A stretch of DNA of 64,000 bases from Cellulomonas hominis (GCF_014201095.1 NZ_JACHDN010000001.1:3596001-3660000), one strand, 5' to 3'. Shown: positions 24,673 to 33,176, counted from the stretch's first letter. The notes: generated by a model from the sequence alone, not told the origin. Numbers and translations are program-made.

Positions 24673-25476
24673 TCACGCCGGGTACAGCTCAGAGGCGCCG
24701 GACAAGCGCAGGTACTCCTCGGGGTCGAGCCAGCCGTGGGTGCGGATCGTGTGCGCAGCGGCGTCGACCCGCTCCAGCCACGGAGCCAGCCACTCCTCGA
24801 TGGCGGCCATGTCGTCGTCGTCCATGCGGTCGTGTTCCCCGCTCCAGGTCGCTCCGTCGGAGGTGATGACCGCGCTGGTCTTGTACGCGCGCGGCATCCG
24901 GATCCGCAGCCGGGGTCGCCAGTCGGCGCCGATCTCGATGGTGGCGTGGTCGATCACCATGTCCTGGTGGGGGTAGGTGAAGGCCGGCTGTCCGGCCGGC
25001 AGGGTCACCTCGTCGCTGTAGTCGCGTCGGCTGGCGGCGCCGGCGAGCTCATCGTGGAGCTGCACGGTCAGCTCCCACCGCGCCTGTTCTCCGTCGGGGC
25101 CGGGCCGCGTCCAGCCCTGCATGACCTCCAGGCGTTCGAGGCTGGGAGGGTGCGGCAGGTCCTGCTGCTCCATCCACCCGCCACCGAAGTCGGAGAACTC
25201 CGGGGCGTGGCGGTGCTCCTGGCAGGAGTGCATTCCGTCGCCGGCAGGGCCACGCGCCGTCATCGGCTGCACGTGCACCTCGGCCGGGGCCGGGCAGACC
25301 AGGCAGGTCGGCTCGGCGGCGGGCAGCTCGACAGTCGCTTCGCCGCGGGTGTTCGCGGTGAACTGGCCGCCGGTGCGGATCCCGGCGGGCACGCGGTGCG
25401 GACCCATCGGCGGGCCCGGTTGGAGCTGCCCGCTGCGGCGGTCGCCGGCATGGGGGTGAGCGATCGGGGCCTTCAC
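24673..25476 (-). CDS. Tagged protein with Cys/His motif, 267 aa
   Basis: GTG 25476 overlaps the upstream stop (GTGA). From this start the tag (HRVPAGIRTGGQFTANTRGE) begins only at residue 27; an internal ATG at 25407 would place it at residue 4, as in its relatives, but has no SD or box. Cys/His residues CLVCPAPAEVHV...HSCQEHRHAPEF suggest metal binding. The C-terminal half has a strand-rich part (DMVIDHATIEIGADWRPRLRIRM). No function assigned. About 130 bp of non-coding DNA separate it from the FtsK operon. Confidence 0.65.
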   Translation of the reverse strand: MKAPIAHPHAGDRRSGQLQPGPPMGPHRVPAGIRTGGQFTANTRGEATVELPAAEPTCLVCPAPAEVHVQPMTARGPAGDGMHSCQEHRHAPEFSDFGGGWMEQQDLPHPPSLERLEVMQGWTRPGPDGEQARWELTVQLHDELAGAASRRDYSDEVTLPAGQPAFTYPHQDMVIDHATIEIGADWRPRLRIRMPRAYKTSAVITSDGATWSGEHDRMDDDDMAAIEEWLAPWLERVDAAAHTIRTHGWLDPEEYLRLSGASELYPA

Positions 25477-26276
25477 GACGTGACCTCCTGGTAGAGGGTC
25501 ACCGTGCCGACACCGGCCAGCGGCGACACCAGCCGGGTGCCCAAGGTGCCAGGCCCAGACCGGTCGGTCACGCGGACAGGAGAGCCCTCACGGATGGTGT
25601 CGCCGACCTCGGTCAGGAAGGCGGCCACGCGCTCGAAGCTGCGGGTCTTGGTCGCGTCGGCGTAGACGATGATCGAGTTGGGGGAGTCCTGGTGGACCTG
25701 CGCGATGGGTTCGCCGCCGACGGCGGCCCACCGGTACCCGACGAGGGCGGCCAGCTGGCGGGTGGCTTCATCGGTGGTCAGGTCTCGGTCGACCTGCACG
25801 CGGAGGTAGCCGAGGTCGGCGTCCAGAGGGCTGTCGGGCGTGATCCTGGTGAAGCGGCCGTAGCCGTCCACCTCGACGACGTCCAGCACCCTGGTCGGGT
25901 CGTGGGGCATGGCCGGCGTGGGAGGGGTGGCGCACTCCTGGACAGTGGTCTGCAGCGCGGCGGCAGTGCGCTGGGCGCGTTCGAGCTCCCCGCTGGTCTG
26001 CTCGTGCGCGCGGCGCGCCTGCTCGTAGGCGCCCTTGGCGCCCTCCAGGGCATCCTCGGCCTCGAGCAGGGAGAGGCGGGCCCCCTCGGCGGCCTCGCGA
26101 GCCACCTCCAGGTTGCTCTGGGCTGCCTGGTGCAGAGCGGCGATGTCCGCGCGGACGGCCTGAGCAACCTCAGGCGACAGGATCGCCAGGTCAACCGCGG
26201 CCTCGCCCCGGGTATGGGTGGTGAACTGGCCGCCGGTGCGGACTCCAGCGGGGACTCGGGTGCGCTCCGTGGTCAT
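25473..26276 (-). CDS. Tagged coiled-coil protein, 267 aa
   Basis: ATG 26276 with box; tag TRVPAGVRTGGQFTTHTRGE. Residues about 35-115 are one long coiled coil (VAREAAEGARLSLLEAEDAL; GAYEQARRAHEQTSGELERA), followed by an alpha/beta domain (VLDVVEVDGYGRFTRITPDSP ... SIIVYADATKTRSFERVAAFLTEVGDTI). A two-part layout of oligomerisation stalk plus globular head. Function unknown. Confidence 0.7.
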   Translation of the reverse strand: MTTERTRVPAGVRTGGQFTTHTRGEAAVDLAILSPEVAQAVRADIAALHQAAQSNLEVAREAAEGARLSLLEAEDALEGAKGAYEQARRAHEQTSGELERAQRTAAALQTTVQECATPPTPAMPHDPTRVLDVVEVDGYGRFTRITPDSPLDADLGYLRVQVDRDLTTDEATRQLAALVGYRWAAVGGEPIAQVHQDSPNSIIVYADATKTRSFERVAAFLTEVGDTIREGSPVRVTDRSGPGTLGTRLVSPLAGVGTVTLYQEVTS

Positions 26277-26293
26277 GACGGGTAGATGTGCGG
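26277..26293 (-). promoter_or_regulatory. Start box
   Basis: CCGCACATCTACCCGTC before ATG 26276. Confidence 0.65.
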
Positions 26294-26298
26294 TGGCC

Positions 26299-26919
26299 CT
26301 AGATCAGCCGACGCCTGTCGACCTGCTCAACGGAGTGCTCGGCGCGCGCCGACCCCTGCCACTGCACCGGCGCTCCGGCGGCCAGGGAGGCCGGCACGTC
26401 CAGGATCCGCTGGTTGCGGCTGCCGCGGAAGGCCAGGGACTGATCGCGCTGGGCGAGCTCGAACCGTCCGTCCACGAGGACGTCCACCAGGCCGAGCAAC
26501 TCGGCCTTGTCCGGCGCCGTGCCAGAGGCAGCCTCCGCGGCGAGCTCGTCGTACGTGTACCCGGTCCAGCACCAGACGTCCCGGGCTGCACCATGTTCCG
26601 CCCGTAGCGCGTGCACCACCTCGAGGCACACGCCGGTGTTCAGGAAGGGCTCCCCGCCCAGCAGCGAGAGGCCCTGGACGGCCGCGTGGCGAAGGTCCGC
26701 GGCGATCCGCTGCGCTAGCTCGGGGCCGAACTCCGTCCCGTACCGGAACGACCACGCGGCCTCGTTGAAGCAGCCGGCGCAGGCGAACGGGCAGCCGCTG
26801 ACGTAGAGGCTGCACCGGACGCCCTCGCCGTCCACCATGACGAACGGCTTGTAGTCCGCGACACGGCCTTGGCTCAGGGTGCGGGCCTGCCACTGGCCGA
26901 CGGCGGGGGTGCGGGTCAT
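26299..26919 (-). CDS. nrdG: Anaerobic ribonucleotide reductase-activating protein NrdG
   Basis: 206 aa, ATG 26919 overlapping the upstream stop (ATGA). Radical SAM cluster motif CPFACAGC (C43, C47, C50) within YVSGCPFACAGCFN, preceded by GEGVRCSLYV, and followed by the SAM-binding GGEPFLN and the CWTGYTYDEL motif typical of NrdG. It uses SAM and a 4Fe-4S cluster to make the glycyl radical on NrdD. C-terminal VLVDGRFELAQRD...FRGSRNQRILDVP matches the family end. It acts in anaerobic or microaerobic dNTP synthesis. Confidence 0.9.
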   Translation of the reverse strand: MTRTPAVGQWQARTLSQGRVADYKPFVMVDGEGVRCSLYVSGCPFACAGCFNEAAWSFRYGTEFGPELAQRIAADLRHAAVQGLSLLGGEPFLNTGVCLEVVHALRAEHGAARDVWCWTGYTYDELAAEAASGTAPDKAELLGLVDVLVDGRFELAQRDQSLAFRGSRNQRILDVPASLAAGAPVQWQGSARAEHSVEQVDRRRLI

Positions 26920-27980
26920 GCTGGCTGCCCCACAGGCAGCTGGACGCCGGCGATCTTCAGCGGGCCGGTCGGGGTGGTCCGCAGCGTGGAGCCACCCAGG
27001 ATCGCGTTGCCACACGTGACCAGGCCGTCTTCCTCGTCCATGGACGGCACGAACACCAGCACGTCGAACCCGGCCGACTTCAGGTCACGCTCAGCGGTCG
27101 CGTACGGGGTGAACGCCTCGTACCCGCCGACGGTCTCGATGCCGTTGGCCCGGCACGCGTTGTTGTTGTGGATCGGGGTCAGCTTGACCATGAACCGGTC
27201 GGGGCTGAACAGGGACACCAGGCGGTCCGCGTCCACCTCGTACCCCGACGCGAGCGCGAAGTTCAGGCAGTACTTGCGCCCCACGGGGTCGGGCAGGTCA
27301 GCGACCATCGCAGCGATGTCGGCCAGCGACATCGCCTTCCCGGCGAACATCGCTTCACGCTGAGCGTCACTGGTCGAGTTGATCGACAGCTGCAGTCCGG
27401 CCTGACCGTTGTACAGGTCGTTCTTCAGCGACACCCACCGCGCCAGCCGCTCGGGCAGCTTCTTGACCTTCTTCGGCGAGGACGTCGTGAACACCGGGTG
27501 CAGCACGTCGATCGTCAGGCCCGTGGTCGCGGCGATGTCACGCTTGCCGTGCCACAGCCACTGCGTGAAGTCCAGGACCGCGTCGTTGTAGCCAGGGTCT
27601 CCCATGCGTGCGAAGTGCAGGTTCAGACGCTCGGTGTACCGCTGCCCGGGGAACATCCCGATCGCGTTGAGCAGCTGGGCCTGCAGGTCCTCGAAGCTCG
27701 CGTTGCCGTGGAAGCCGAGGTTCGGCACGTCGCAGAACGTGCACGCCATCGGGCACCCGTACTGGGTGGACAGTGTCACGACCCACTTCTCCGACAGCGG
27801 CATGCACGTGGTGTTCGCGACGCCGTCCAGGTCCTCGGTGTACCCGAGCCAGTCGGCCTTCACGTTGTGCTTCTTGCCGTAGTCACCGATCGAGAGCGTC
27901 TCGAGCATGCCGCGGCTGTACTCGCCGGTGAACAAGAACCCGGTCGGGATGCGGTGGACCGTGCGCACGGAGTTCGACAT
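26916..27980 (-). CDS. RlmN/Cfr-like radical SAM protein inside the nrd operon
   Basis: 354 aa; ATG 27980 overlaps the nrdD stop by one base. Radical SAM motif CPMACTFC (C76, C80, C83) in LSTQYGCPMACTFCDVPNLGF, with LHFARMGDPGYND resembling the GMGEP motif and GLQLSINSTSDAQREAMF resembling the substrate-side strand of RlmN. A C-terminal Cys (DGLVTCGNAILGG) sits where RlmN/Cfr keep their methyl-carrying cysteine. Known relatives methylate C2/C8 of adenosines in RNA. Why one lies between nrdD and nrdG is unclear; it may modify RNA or replace another activase. Confidence 0.75.
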   Translation of the reverse strand: MSNSVRTVHRIPTGFLFTGEYSRGMLETLSIGDYGKKHNVKADWLGYTEDLDGVANTTCMPLSEKWVVTLSTQYGCPMACTFCDVPNLGFHGNASFEDLQAQLLNAIGMFPGQRYTERLNLHFARMGDPGYNDAVLDFTQWLWHGKRDIAATTGLTIDVLHPVFTTSSPKKVKKLPERLARWVSLKNDLYNGQAGLQLSINSTSDAQREAMFAGKAMSLADIAAMVADLPDPVGRKYCLNFALASGYEVDADRLVSLFSPDRFMVKLTPIHNNNACRANGIETVGGYEAFTPYATAERDLKSAGFDVLVFVPSMDEEDGLVTCGNAILGGSTLRTTPTGPLKIAGVQLPVGQPA

Positions 27981-30238
27981 CAGGCGACCGTCCCCTTGAA
28001 CTCGACGGAGGTGGCGGGCATCGAGCCGGCGGAGCCGGCCAGGTGCTTGACCCGCGAGGAGATCTCGACGTGCCGCCCGTGCACCATCGGCCGCTGCTGC
28101 GGGTTGCCGAGGTAGCCGCAGGTCCGCTTGACGACGTCGCAGGTGCGGGGGTCGGTGTTCCCGCAGCCGGGGCAGGCGAACCCGCGCTCGGTGGGCGTGA
28201 AGTCGCCGGAGAACCCGCACTCCAGGCAGTGGTCGATCGGGGTGTTCGTGCCGAGGTAGCCGACCCGGTCGTACGCGTAGTCCCACACGGCCTCGAGCGC
28301 CTTCGGGTTCTGCTGCAGCACGGGGTACTCGCAGTAGTGGATGAACCCGCCGGAGGCGTACTGCGGGTACTCCGCCTCGAAGTCGAGCTTCTCGAACGGC
28401 GTCGGGGCCTTGCGGACGTCGTAGTGGAAGGAGTTCGTGTAGTAGTCCTTGTCGGTGATGTCGGGCACCGAGCCGAACTTGGCGCGGTCGAGCCGGGCGA
28501 ACCGGTCGGTGAGCGACTCCGACGGTGTCGAGTACACCGAGAAGTGGTAACCGCTGGCGGCCTTCCACGCCGCCGCCGAGTCCGCGAGCCGGCGCAGGAT
28601 CGCCACCGTGAAGCCCTTCGCTTCGGGGTTGGACTCCCACGCGCCGCCGAAGAACGCCGCCGCGGCCTCGTACAGCCCGATGTAGCCCAGCGACACCGTG
28701 GCGCGGCCGTTCCGGAAGAGCGCGTCGACGTCGTCGTCCGGGGCGAGCCGCTGCCCGAACGCGCCGTGCACGTAGAGGATCGGGGCGTTCGCCGGCACGG
28801 CCTCCTTGCACCGCTCGACGCGGTACAGCAGGGCGTCGTGCACGGTCTCCAGCCGCTGCTCCAGCAGGGCCCAGAACGCGTCCAGGTCACCGCGGGTCTC
28901 CAGCGCGATGCGCGGGACGTTGAGGGTGACGACGCCGAGGTTCATCCGGCCCTCGACGACGTCGTTGCCGTCCTCGTCGCTCCACCCCTGCAGGAACGAC
29001 CGGCAGCCCATCGGCACCTTGAACGAGCCGGTGATCTCGACGATCTTGTCGTAGCTGAGGATGTCCGGGTACATGCGCTTGGTGGCGCACTCCACGGCGA
29101 GCGTCTTGATGTCGTAGTTCGGGTCCTCGGCCCGCAGGTTCACCCCGCGGCGCAGCGTGAAGATGAGCTTCGGGAAGATCGCGGTCCGGCGCTCCTTGCC
29201 GAGGCCGAGGATGCGGATCTGCAGGATCGCCCGCTGGATCTCGCGCTCGAACCAGCCCGTGCCGAGGCCGAACCCGACCGACGTGAACGGGGTCTGCCCG
29301 TTCGAGGTGAACAGGGTGTTGATCTCGTACTCGAGCGACTGCATCGCGTCGTAGATGTCCTTGCGGGTCTTCTCCTCCGCGAAGGCCCGGCGCCGGTCGG
29401 GGTCGTCGATCCAGCGCTCGGCATCCGCCAGGTGCTTGGCGAAGTTCCGCTCGGCGTACGGGGCCAGGAGCTCGTCGATCCGGTTGACCGAGCACCCGCC
29501 GTACTGCGACGAGGAGACGTTCGCGATGATCTGCGAGATCTGCGCGGTGGCGGTCTGGATGGAGCGCGGCGGGTCGACCTGGGCGTTCCCGATCCGGAAG
29601 CCCTCGGACAGCATCGTCCGGAAGTCGATGAGGCAGCAGTTCGTCATCGGGGCGTACGGGTGGTAGTCGAGGTCGTGGTAGTGGATGTCGCCCTTGGCGT
29701 GGGCGTTCGCGACGTGCGGCGGCAGCATCTTCAGGCCGATGGCCTTGCCCACGGCGCCGGCGGTGAGGTCGCGCTGGGTGTTGAAGACGTCGGCGTCCTT
29801 GTTGGCGTTCTCGTGGACGACCGCCGTGTCACGGTCGACCAGCTTGCCGATCGAGTGGTTGATGTCCAGGGCGCGGGAGCGGGCCATGTCCCGCTGCACG
29901 CGGTAGTCGATGTAGACGCCGGCGACCTCGGTCAGGTGGGACTCCAGGAGCACGTGCTCGATGACGTTCTGCACCTCGTAGATGCGGACCTCGCCGGAGA
30001 ACCGCTCTCCGATCTCGGCGACGGAGCGGGCCACCAGGTCGGTGATGGTGGCCTGGTGCACATGGTCGAGCTTGCCGTGCACGGCCTCGAAGGCGCGCTG
30101 CAGCGCGGCGCGGATCCGGCGGGGGTCGAAAGGCAGCAGGCGTCCGTCACGCTTGCGGACCCAGGTCTCCAGGCCGGTCGCGGTGGCCTGCTCGAGGCCA
30201 GGGGTCAGGGTGGTGTCGTGGGCCTCGATCGTGGTCAC
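27980..30238 (-). CDS. nrdD: Anaerobic (class III) ribonucleoside-triphosphate reductase NrdD
   Basis: 752 aa from GTG 30238 with SD AAGGGAA. N-terminal ATP-cone (WVRKRDGRLLPFDPRRIRAALQRAF), then the class III core (DIHYHDLDYHPYAPMTNCCLIDF; SQIIANVSSSQYGGCSVNRID), a C-terminal zinc site (CLECGFSGDFTPTERGFACPGC) and the glycyl-radical loop RTCGYLG with Gly about residue 708. Full length for the family. It reduces NTPs without oxygen and needs NrdG. An in-frame GTG at 30382 would add a low-complexity extension without SD, so it was not chosen. Confidence 0.93.
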   Translation of the reverse strand: MTTIEAHDTTLTPGLEQATATGLETWVRKRDGRLLPFDPRRIRAALQRAFEAVHGKLDHVHQATITDLVARSVAEIGERFSGEVRIYEVQNVIEHVLLESHLTEVAGVYIDYRVQRDMARSRALDINHSIGKLVDRDTAVVHENANKDADVFNTQRDLTAGAVGKAIGLKMLPPHVANAHAKGDIHYHDLDYHPYAPMTNCCLIDFRTMLSEGFRIGNAQVDPPRSIQTATAQISQIIANVSSSQYGGCSVNRIDELLAPYAERNFAKHLADAERWIDDPDRRRAFAEEKTRKDIYDAMQSLEYEINTLFTSNGQTPFTSVGFGLGTGWFEREIQRAILQIRILGLGKERRTAIFPKLIFTLRRGVNLRAEDPNYDIKTLAVECATKRMYPDILSYDKIVEITGSFKVPMGCRSFLQGWSDEDGNDVVEGRMNLGVVTLNVPRIALETRGDLDAFWALLEQRLETVHDALLYRVERCKEAVPANAPILYVHGAFGQRLAPDDDVDALFRNGRATVSLGYIGLYEAAAAFFGGAWESNPEAKGFTVAILRRLADSAAAWKAASGYHFSVYSTPSESLTDRFARLDRAKFGSVPDITDKDYYTNSFHYDVRKAPTPFEKLDFEAEYPQYASGGFIHYCEYPVLQQNPKALEAVWDYAYDRVGYLGTNTPIDHCLECGFSGDFTPTERGFACPGCGNTDPRTCDVVKRTCGYLGNPQQRPMVHGRHVEISSRVKHLAGSAGSMPATSVEFKGTVA

Positions 30239-30384
30239 TGCGGGTGTTCCCTTCGTCTGCGGCACGTGGTCGGTGCCGGCTCCAGGGCTGGCTTCGCCCC
30301 GGTCGGGTGAGGCCGGGATGGTCCTGGTGCCGGTCCGGCCGCGGTGTGCCGGCCGGGGTCGGTGGGCTGTGCGGTGGTCCACGG

Positions 30385-30564
30385 TCAGCCCGGGTACCTG
30401 ATGAATGTGCGGGGGCTATCGGCCGGCCGTTGTGGCGCCGTGCGGGGCCGGTTCGGCGTGCTCGGGGCTCGCCGCGCACGCGGCGGCGTGGCCCGAGCGT
30501 GGGCGCGAACGCGTGCGCGCTGGCCACCCGGGTTCACGCGGAGCCGGGGTGGCGGGGTGGTCAT
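30385..30564 (-). CDS. Small basic ORF behind a perfect box, possibly a decayed tagged gene
   Basis: 59 codons from ATG 30564 (box 30565-30581). The start PPPRLRVNPGGQRARVRAHAR looks like an eroded tag (RV..GGQ..R.HAR); the rest is Arg/Pro-rich without folding signals. It ends by reading the split box upstream of nrdD (PRTFIRYPG). Expression is plausible, function doubtful. It occupies most of the 330-bp stretch between nrdD and the next gene. Confidence 0.4.
   Translation of the reverse strand: MTTPPPRLRVNPGGQRARVRAHARATPPRARRAPSTPNRPRTAPQRPADSPRTFIRYPG
30405..30412 (-). promoter_or_regulatory. Box core about 165 nt upstream of nrdD, with an insertion
   Basis: CCGCACAT followed by about eight extra bases and then TACCCGGGC, as if a normal box had been split. 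It lies in the leader of the nrd operon and may still act as a promoter element. Confidence 0.35.
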
Positions 30565-30581
30565 GCCAGGTAGATGTGCGG
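30565..30581 (-). promoter_or_regulatory. Start box
   Basis: CCGCACATCTACCTGGC before ATG 30564. Confidence 0.6.
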
Positions 30582-30633
30582 CCGACTGGGCACCGGGTGC
30601 GGGTGTTACGTCGTCGCCGGTCGGGCTAAGGCG

Positions 30634-31164
30634 CTAGTCGTCCTGCGGGAGAACCCGGGCAAGCCGGGAGGACAGGGTCGTCACGCCCCGCTCGGCCAGG
30701 TCCATGCTCTCGCCGAGCGCCCAGCCCAGGTCGCGGTCCACGGCGCCGGCAACCCGGTCCATGTCGTCGTCACGCACGAGCAGGAGCCCGAACTGGGTGT
30801 TCACCCCGATGGCCTCCACCCGGCGGCGCTCGTCCAGGCGCAGGACGACCCGGTCGCTGTTGGTGCAGCGCCCGTCCTCGAACTGGACGATGGTCCGGCC
30901 CTGGCTGTCGCAGGCGGCGCTGGCGTACAGGATGTCGAAGCCGCGCATCACGCTCGGCTTGCTGCGCCGCTGCGGGGCGTTGATGGCGGCGTCCAGGGCG
31001 CGTTGGTGCCGCCCGAGCCGACGGGCGGTCTCGACGTGCAGCTCTAGGTCATCAGCGGTGCGCGTCGGGTCGTAGGGGACGGCGACGCCGTCCCTGCTCT
31101 CGCCGCGCTCGGGGTCGTCCCAGATGGACTCCAGCGAGAGCTCGCGCACCGTGCCATCGGGCAT
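30634..31164 (-). CDS. Hypothetical 176-aa protein coupled to a short tagged gene
   Basis: ATG 31164 overlaps the stop of the 94-aa tagged gene (TGATG). N-terminal VRELSLESIWDDPERGES, a helical middle (LELHVETARRLGRHQRALDAAINAPQRR) and a beta-rich part (GFDILYASAACDSQGRTIVQFEDG; RVEAIGVNTQFGLLLVRDD). Its own sequence has no tag. It may have been one protein with the preceding 94-aa tagged ORF, separated by a frameshift. Confidence 0.6.
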   Translation of the reverse strand: MPDGTVRELSLESIWDDPERGESRDGVAVPYDPTRTADDLELHVETARRLGRHQRALDAAINAPQRRSKPSVMRGFDILYASAACDSQGRTIVQFEDGRCTNSDRVVLRLDERRRVEAIGVNTQFGLLLVRDDDMDRVAGAVDRDLGWALGESMDLAERGVTTLSSRLARVLPQDD

Positions 31165-31448
31165 CAGGTACCCGCCGTGCGGACCTGCTCGCCGATGGTG
31201 GACCCGGGCACGTCCACGCGGACGGACACGTACCGGGAGCCGTCGGGGGCGCCGCACGCGACGCCTGTGCCGACCGTGAGCTCGGAGACCTCGCTGACGC
31301 CGACCGCGGCCGCGAGCCGGGCACCGAGGGCCCCGGCGTGCATCATGTAGGTGTCCGGGCGCAGGTCGACGGTGGACTCGCTTCGGACCGTCGCGGCGAA
31401 CTGGCCGCCCTCGGTGACGCCGGCGGGGGTGCGTGCCTGGGTGCTCAT
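31164..31448 (-). CDS. Short tagged protein, 94 aa
   Basis: ATG 31448 with box. Tag variant ARTPAGVTEGGQFAATVRSE. The remaining 65 residues make a small compact segment (MMHAGALGARLAAAVGVSEVSELTVGTGVACGAPDGSRYVSVRVDVPG). It is much shorter than most tagged proteins and directly coupled to the untagged 176-aa gene, so it could be either a stand-alone protein or the front half of a frameshifted one. Confidence 0.6.
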   Translation of the reverse strand: MSTQARTPAGVTEGGQFAATVRSESTVDLRPDTYMMHAGALGARLAAAVGVSEVSELTVGTGVACGAPDGSRYVSVRVDVPGSTIGEQVRTAGT

Positions 31449-31465
31449 GTCGGGTAGATGTGCGG
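31449..31465 (-). promoter_or_regulatory. Start box
   Basis: CCGCACATCTACCCGAC before ATG 31448. Confidence 0.65.
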
Positions 31466-31483
31466 CTGCGCGGGCTGGCGAGG

Positions 31484-32830
31484 TCAGGCGTTCTCCTGCA
31501 CCGGTGCCGGCTCCAACTCGTACTTCACGCGGGTCAGCACGGTCTGGTCCTGCCCGCGGTAGGAGCCGTGCTCCTTGACCGTCCCGCCGGTCAGCGTGAG
31601 CTTCTGCCCGGCCTCCAGGTCCTTGCGCCCGGACGCCTTCCACTTGAGGGTGTGGCCGGTCTCGGAGCGCATGAGCACCAGGGTGTCGGTGCTGCCGTAG
31701 GCGTACCCGTCCAGGTAGACGACCTTCTCCACGACGGCGGTGTGCCCGGCGACCTTCTCCCTGACGCCAGCCAGGTACCCGGGCACGTACGCGGCCGCCT
31801 TCGCCTCGCGGACGGCCCGGCGCTCGTTCTCGCGGGCCCAGCCGGACACGGCCGAGGCCAGCAGAGCGGAGTGCCGGTAGGTGACGTGCTCGCCGCCGGC
31901 GAGCGTGCGCAGGTTGGTGGCGTAGTCGCCCTCGCCGTCCATGGTGCGCGCGTACTCCAGCACCGCGGCGGCGGTGCCGTCGTCCAGGTACCGCTGCGTC
32001 TGCTCGGCGATGTGTACCCGTTCGGCGGCCTGCTGGGGGGTCTCGCGCAGCCCGGCGCCGTACAGCTGGGTGCGGACCGCGTCGCCGGTGGCCGGGCGCC
32101 CCTGCCACATGGCGGCGTCCCGGGACAGGTACTCGCGGCCGCCGTCGGTGACGGCCAGCGCGGTCGCGAGGACCTCCAGGGTCGGGGTGGCGTCGTCGGT
32201 GTGCCCGCCGCCGCCGGCGAGCCAGCCGTCCTCGTCGTCCTCCAGCGGGTCGAAGCCCAGGGCCCACAGGCCGGCGGGCTTGACGCCGAGGAAGTCGGCC
32301 ATGCAGGAGGACCCGACCTGCTTGGTGGTGCCGTCGGCGTGCCGGACCAGGTAGGTGGCCGAGCGGCGGCGGGTCGTGCCGCAGTGGTCGCACTCGGAGA
32401 CCTCCGGGCGCCACCCGTTCAGCTCGACCCCGGGCCGGGAGCGCACGATGGGGCCGGTCTCGAGGTGGTCGACCGCGGCGGCGAACTCCCAGCCGTTGTA
32501 GCTGATCGTCGGGTGGGACAGGGTCAGGTCGCGGTAGAACCGGTCGTGACCGTTCTCGTCCGTGCTGACGTACGGCTCGCCGACCTCGTAGGTGAACCGC
32601 TCGGTGATCCCGGCGCGCTCCAGTCGCCGGTTGGCCTTGGTGATGCGGGCCTCTGCTTCGGCGACGCTGGAAGCCAGCAGCGCGTACCGCGGTGTGCGCG
32701 GCTCGTCCGGCTCCTCGAGGGCGGCGGGCGCGGTCAGGTCGACGTCGGCCTCAGCGCGGGCCTCGAGCGCGAACTGGCCGCCGGCGCGCACGCCGGCAGG
32801 GACACGGGAGCGTTGGGCGACGGTGCTCAT
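31484..32830 (-). CDS. Tagged version of an actinophage/plasmid Zn-finger protein, 448 aa
   Basis: ATG 32830 with box; tag SRVPAGVRAGGQFALEARAE. Central CDHCGTTRRRSATYLVRHADGTTKQVGSSCMADFLG forms a CX2C...C module that I know from many phage and plasmid proteins of unknown function. The C-terminus (TDTLVLMRSETGHTLKWKASG ... LEAGQKLTLTGGTVKEHGSYRGQDQTVLTRVKYEL) looks like an OB-fold nucleic-acid domain. In such relatives the tag is normally absent, so here it appears to be added to an existing family. Confidence 0.75.
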   Translation of the reverse strand: MSTVAQRSRVPAGVRAGGQFALEARAEADVDLTAPAALEEPDEPRTPRYALLASSVAEAEARITKANRRLERAGITERFTYEVGEPYVSTDENGHDRFYRDLTLSHPTISYNGWEFAAAVDHLETGPIVRSRPGVELNGWRPEVSECDHCGTTRRRSATYLVRHADGTTKQVGSSCMADFLGVKPAGLWALGFDPLEDDEDGWLAGGGGHTDDATPTLEVLATALAVTDGGREYLSRDAAMWQGRPATGDAVRTQLYGAGLRETPQQAAERVHIAEQTQRYLDDGTAAAVLEYARTMDGEGDYATNLRTLAGGEHVTYRHSALLASAVSGWARENERRAVREAKAAAYVPGYLAGVREKVAGHTAVVEKVVYLDGYAYGSTDTLVLMRSETGHTLKWKASGRKDLEAGQKLTLTGGTVKEHGSYRGQDQTVLTRVKYELEPAPVQENA

Positions 32831-32847
32831 GCTCGGTAGATGTGCGG
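32831..32847 (-). promoter_or_regulatory. Start box
   Basis: CCGCACATCTACCGAGC before ATG 32830. Confidence 0.65.
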
Positions 32848-32890
32848 CCGCGGGCGAGGTCGACGGCGCCTGCGGCGCTCGGTCTTTGGG

Positions 32891-33176
32891 CTAGCGGTCG
32901 GCCGGCCGGGGGCGGACGTGGCGGCACGCGCAGCGCGCACCGCAGTGCAGCTGCTCCTGGGCGTGTGCAGTGCGCGGCTTCTGGAAGCCCGGGCACAGGC
33001 AGAACCGGGCGACCGGGTGCCACAGGGTACCGCCCGTTAGTCAGGGAGCACGCCCATCCCTCGACACATGCACCTTGCTGCAGGTGCACGGAGCGCGTGT
33101 GGCCGCACCGGCAGATCTGCGCCATGTGGCGGCGGTTGGCGCGCCCGAGGAGGAGGCGGCGAAGGCGGTTGATCAT
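32891..33176 (-). pseudogene. Small Cys/His-rich protein gene, apparently frameshifted
   Basis: ATG 33176 follows a box. The first frame reads MINRLRRLLLGRANRRH...QICRCGHTRSVHLQQGACVEGWAC, a CX..CGH zinc motif, but then runs into the next gene. The matching second Cys cluster (RFCLCPGFQKP ... HCGARCACRHV, stop at 32891) is in another frame, beginning near 33035. One indel around 33030-33050 would restore a protein of about 95 residues. It could be a sequencing error or true decay. Confidence 0.45.

Noticed and set aside
28043..30310. 755-codon plus-strand ORF
   Set aside because: Exact antisense of nrdD, which is unmistakable.
27980..30382. Longer NrdD starting at GTG 30382
   Set aside because: The extension is Arg/Pro/His-rich low-complexity sequence without SD; GTG 30238 has an SD and the ATP-cone follows at once.
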